The notes under the pieces: model-generated | The model's database searches: none | Seen by the model: the letters and a program-made list of their open reading frames with translations, nothing else | Told to the model about the DNA's origin: nothing | Assembly (NCBI GenBank): GCA_965223105.1 | Contig: OZ244987.1 | Location: 2,604,001 to 2,668,000, forward strand | Length of the DNA stretch: 64,000 nt | Reading direction: 5' to 3' | Source: JABDMH01 sp965223105 | GTDB taxonomy: Bacteria; Bacteroidota; Bacteroidia; Chitinophagales; Saprospiraceae | Program-made: the position numbers and the translations under genes | Shown: positions 62,152-64,000 of the stretch, piece after piece | Layout of the letters: the number at the start of each line of letters is the position of its first letter | Position numbering within the stretch: position 1 is the stretch's first letter

Positions 62152-62310
62152 ATGAGCACAGCATCAGACGATTCCCATAAGAAATATTGGTTATACACCG
62201 GCATTTCATTACTCGCCTTCATTTTATTTCTCATTTTTCTGCCTGAATTCTTTTGGCTCACGCTTCCTTTCTTGCTGACCTTTGGGGTAAAAGCATACGG
62301 AGCCATGTAG
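62152..62310 (+). CDS. Small membrane protein of 52 aa, unknown
   Basis: The ORF runs ATG 62152 to TAG 62310. Its product begins with a polar, charged segment (MSTASDDSHKKYW), then forms two close hydrophobic stretches (LYTGISLLAFILFLIFLP; FFWLTLPFLLTFGVKAYG) that probably make a hairpin in the inner membrane, and ends GAM. No known family is recognised. A perfect -7 box is upstream. Stop codons of this gene and the convergent mannonate-type SDR are only 2 bp apart, which argues the ORF is a true gene with defined limits. The small size means evidence is limited. Confidence 0.6.
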   Translation: MSTASDDSHKKYWLYTGISLLAFILFLIFLPEFFWLTLPFLLTFGVKAYGAM

Positions 62311-62312
62311 TC

Positions 62313-63128
62313 TTAAACCCCGGCAAAGGCACTGAAACCACCATCGACGGGAATAATGGTGCCCGTCACAAACCTAGCTGCATCACTACATAAATAGTGG
62401 ACGATACCATTGAGTTCATTGATGTCGCCGAACCTTTGCATGGGTGTATTTGCTATGATGCTTTTGCCTCTTTCCGTATAGGACCCATCATCTTGTGTCA
62501 ATAAATGTCGATTCTGATTGCCAATGAAAAAACCTGGTGCTATCGCATTCACTCTAATCCCATCACCGAATTGTAAAGCAAGCTCCATAGCCATCCATTT
62601 TGTCAGCATATCAATGCCAGATTTGGCCAAAGCATATCCAAAGACTCGTGTCAATGCCCGATCTGCAGCCATGGAAGAGATATTAATAATGCTGCCAACT
62701 TTCTGGGAAGCCATGGTCTTTCCAAAAACCAGTGATGGCGCCACGGAGCCCATCAGATTGAGGTCAATTACCTTTTGAAGATCTTCCAGGTTTACGTCAA
62801 AAATCGTCTTGCCCGGTGGTACAGTAGCTCCTGGCATATTTCCTCCTGCGGCATTGATCAGAACATCGATCCGTCCCCAACGACTTACAATTTGGGATCT
62901 GGCGTTAACCAGCTGTTGCTCATCGGTCACATCAACAGCTAATCCCAAGGGATCACCACCATGTATGGCAAGACTTTTCAATTTTTGTAATACCCGTTCT
63001 TCGTGATAACCAATAACCACAATTCTGCAGCCCTGTTGGATCAGGTACTCGGCCAGGGCACCTCCTAGTGTCCCAGATCCACCGGTGATTACTATGACTT
63101 TTCCTTTGATTTCCAAATGTGTTTCCAA
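62313..63128 (-). CDS. SDR family oxidoreductase, D-mannonate oxidoreductase-like
   Basis: A 271-aa short-chain dehydrogenase. The NAD(P) loop is VITGGSGTLGGALAEYL (TGxxxGxG), INAAGGNMPG (NAG variant), the catalytic Ser in IINISSMAA, and Tyr-x-x-x-Lys in FGYALAKSGIDML. The C-terminal part (APGFFIGNQNRHLLTQDDGS and TPMQRFGDINEL) is like Bacillus UxuB/YjmF D-mannonate oxidoreductases, which interconvert mannonate and fructuronate, so a uronate-pathway role is reasonable. Length is normal. It is a single gene in this window; the other uronate genes are not seen. Confidence 0.82.
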   Translation of the reverse strand: METHLEIKGKVIVITGGSGTLGGALAEYLIQQGCRIVVIGYHEERVLQKLKSLAIHGGDPLGLAVDVTDEQQLVNARSQIVSRWGRIDVLINAAGGNMPGATVPPGKTIFDVNLEDLQKVIDLNLMGSVAPSLVFGKTMASQKVGSIINISSMAADRALTRVFGYALAKSGIDMLTKWMAMELALQFGDGIRVNAIAPGFFIGNQNRHLLTQDDGSYTERGKSIIANTPMQRFGDINELNGIVHYLCSDAARFVTGTIIPVDGGFSAFAGV

Positions 63129-63421
63129 GGTTCAATAATTTGCGTTCTAACCCTGGGTCGAATGATAAAGACTCATTCTAAACCAAGATCTTAAACATGT
63201 ATAAGTGAGAGGAATTTTGCGTAAGATAGAAAGTATGACTAAATCAATGAAATCAAATTTTTTGAGATGAATTTGGCAACCACCCGGAGTTAGATTATGA
63301 GATCAAATAATCTGATAAACGACCTTAGGACGACTGGGAAAGCAAATTTTTACATTTTATGAAGGAAGATCCTTATTTTACTAGACTGCTTGCGGTACAG
63401 AAGGAATGCTGATTCGCTAAG

Positions 63422-64000
63422 ATGAAACTCCATTGTAAATACACTATCCTGATGCTCACCTTGATCGTGAGTACTATTCGATGGGATGGTCTCTGGGCTC
63501 AGCGCTTTAGTGCAGGAATAGGTTCTGGCCTTATCATTTCTCAAATGGATGGCGATGGTTATACGGGATATGACAAGATTGGAAAACGTATCGGCCTTAG
63601 AGGACAAGCCTACATTAATGAGACAATGGATTTTATTATTGAGCTTAATTGGGAGGAAAAGGGCAGCAGAATTGAAACAGACTTAGTACTCTCAGGTGGC
63701 GAGAAAAACCGCACTATTCATTTGGTCTATGCAGAGATTCCTATGCTGCTTCGCCTGTTCAGTAAAAAACGCAACGGCTTATTTGGCGAAATTGGTGCAT
63801 CGATCTCATACTTGGTCAAGAATCGATTTAAGGTAGATGGTGATGGGAGTTTAGACAAGTTTGAGCAGCTGGCAGCAGACTTCAACAGGTCAGAATGGAA
63901 TGCCGTACTGGGCGGGGGATATGAATTCAACTCCCATTTTGGGATCCTCTTTCGTACGACCATCGGTTTTCAATATTTATACCGAAATCAAGAGGCAATC
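63422..64000 (+). CDS. Outer-membrane beta-barrel protein (partial, runs past window end)
   Basis: At least 193 aa; the frame is open at the window end. A signal peptide (MKLHCKYTILMLTLIVSTIRWDG, cleavage near LWAQ, residue 27) is followed by alternating strands: FSAGIGSGLIIS, RIGLRGQAYINET, MDFIIELNWEEKGS, IHLVYAEIPMLLRLF and GLFGEIGASISYLV. This fits a PorT-family/outer-membrane barrel of Bacteroidota with amphipathic strands. The C-terminal strands are missing because the sequence ends. Function is not known; barrels of this type may assist T9SS or act as small porins. Confidence 0.75.
   Translation, partial: MKLHCKYTILMLTLIVSTIRWDGLWAQRFSAGIGSGLIISQMDGDGYTGYDKIGKRIGLRGQAYINETMDFIIELNWEEKGSRIETDLVLSGGEKNRTIHLVYAEIPMLLRLFSKKRNGLFGEIGASISYLVKNRFKVDGDGSLDKFEQLAADFNRSEWNAVLGGGYEFNSHFGILFRTTIGFQYLYRNQEAI

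Noticed and set aside
1..64000. CRISPR arrays, phage genes, insertion sequences or defence islands
   Set aside because: No regularly spaced repeats, transposases, integrases or recognisable defence genes were seen on either strand.

Overview
The window looks like a chromosomal segment of a Bacteroidota bacterium, most likely a marine or environmental member near Saprospiria/Lewinella. The lineage is an inference from these signs: type IX secretion (T9SS) C-terminal sorting domains on the 1256-aa fibronectin protein and on a lipase; many lipoproteins with short lipoboxes; start codons without Shine-Dalgarno sequences; several upstream regions matching the Bacteroidota promoter TTG-N17..23-TAnnTTTG; and a DDQVHFREPG-type dihydroorotase. 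No rRNA, tRNA, CRISPR array, insertion sequence or prophage was seen.

Layout. 0-8 kb, all minus strand: partial AlkD-like repair protein (cut by the window edge), Gfo/Idh/MocA oxidoreductase, small secreted protein, a lipase coupled to a DksA/TraR zinc-finger protein, an unknown protein, a P1 aminopeptidase and a GNAT-like protein. 8-12 kb: a giant secreted protein with twelve fibronectin type III repeats and a T9SS tail. 12-16 kb, plus strand: pdhA, a membrane-anchored TPR protein, ribH and a metallo-beta-lactamase-fold hydrolase. 15.5-24.7 kb, mixed: 2'-5' RNA ligase family, ThuA lipoprotein, dihydroorotase, a secreted three-repeat protein, purK, a short asparaginase and a YkuK-like RNase H-fold protein. 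24.8-34.4 kb, plus strand: GH20 hexosaminidase, pntAA-pntAB-pntB, pckA, a methyltransferase and a cyclase-TM2-TPR-SHOCT fusion.

34.4-52.9 kb is the accessory-looking part. It holds a DUF885 peptidase and then a tight five-gene run (divergent Nramp-like carrier, lipoprotein, TIM-barrel isomerase/epimerase, M14 carboxypeptidase, cyclase family). After these come a DUF3179 protein, a secreted glycosidase-like protein, a 2-hydroxyacid dehydrogenase, a sulfatase, a GH2 glycosidase, a nitrilase-family amidase and an HDAC-family deacetylase. This fits breakdown of sulfated or amidated polymers, but no SusC/SusD pair is present. 53-64 kb: two uncharacterised proteins, the mnmA-lipoprotein-rimM operon, N-acyl-D-amino-acid deacylase, M48 protease, DUF763, a 52-aa membrane protein, a mannonate-type SDR and a partial outer-membrane barrel.

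I see no complete, clearly new multi-gene system. The best candidates for new biology are the Nramp-like carrier that lacks the metal-binding motifs and heads its own operon, the nucleotide-cyclase fusion with non-canonical base-recognition residues, the three-repeat secreted protein, and the 52-aa membrane protein.
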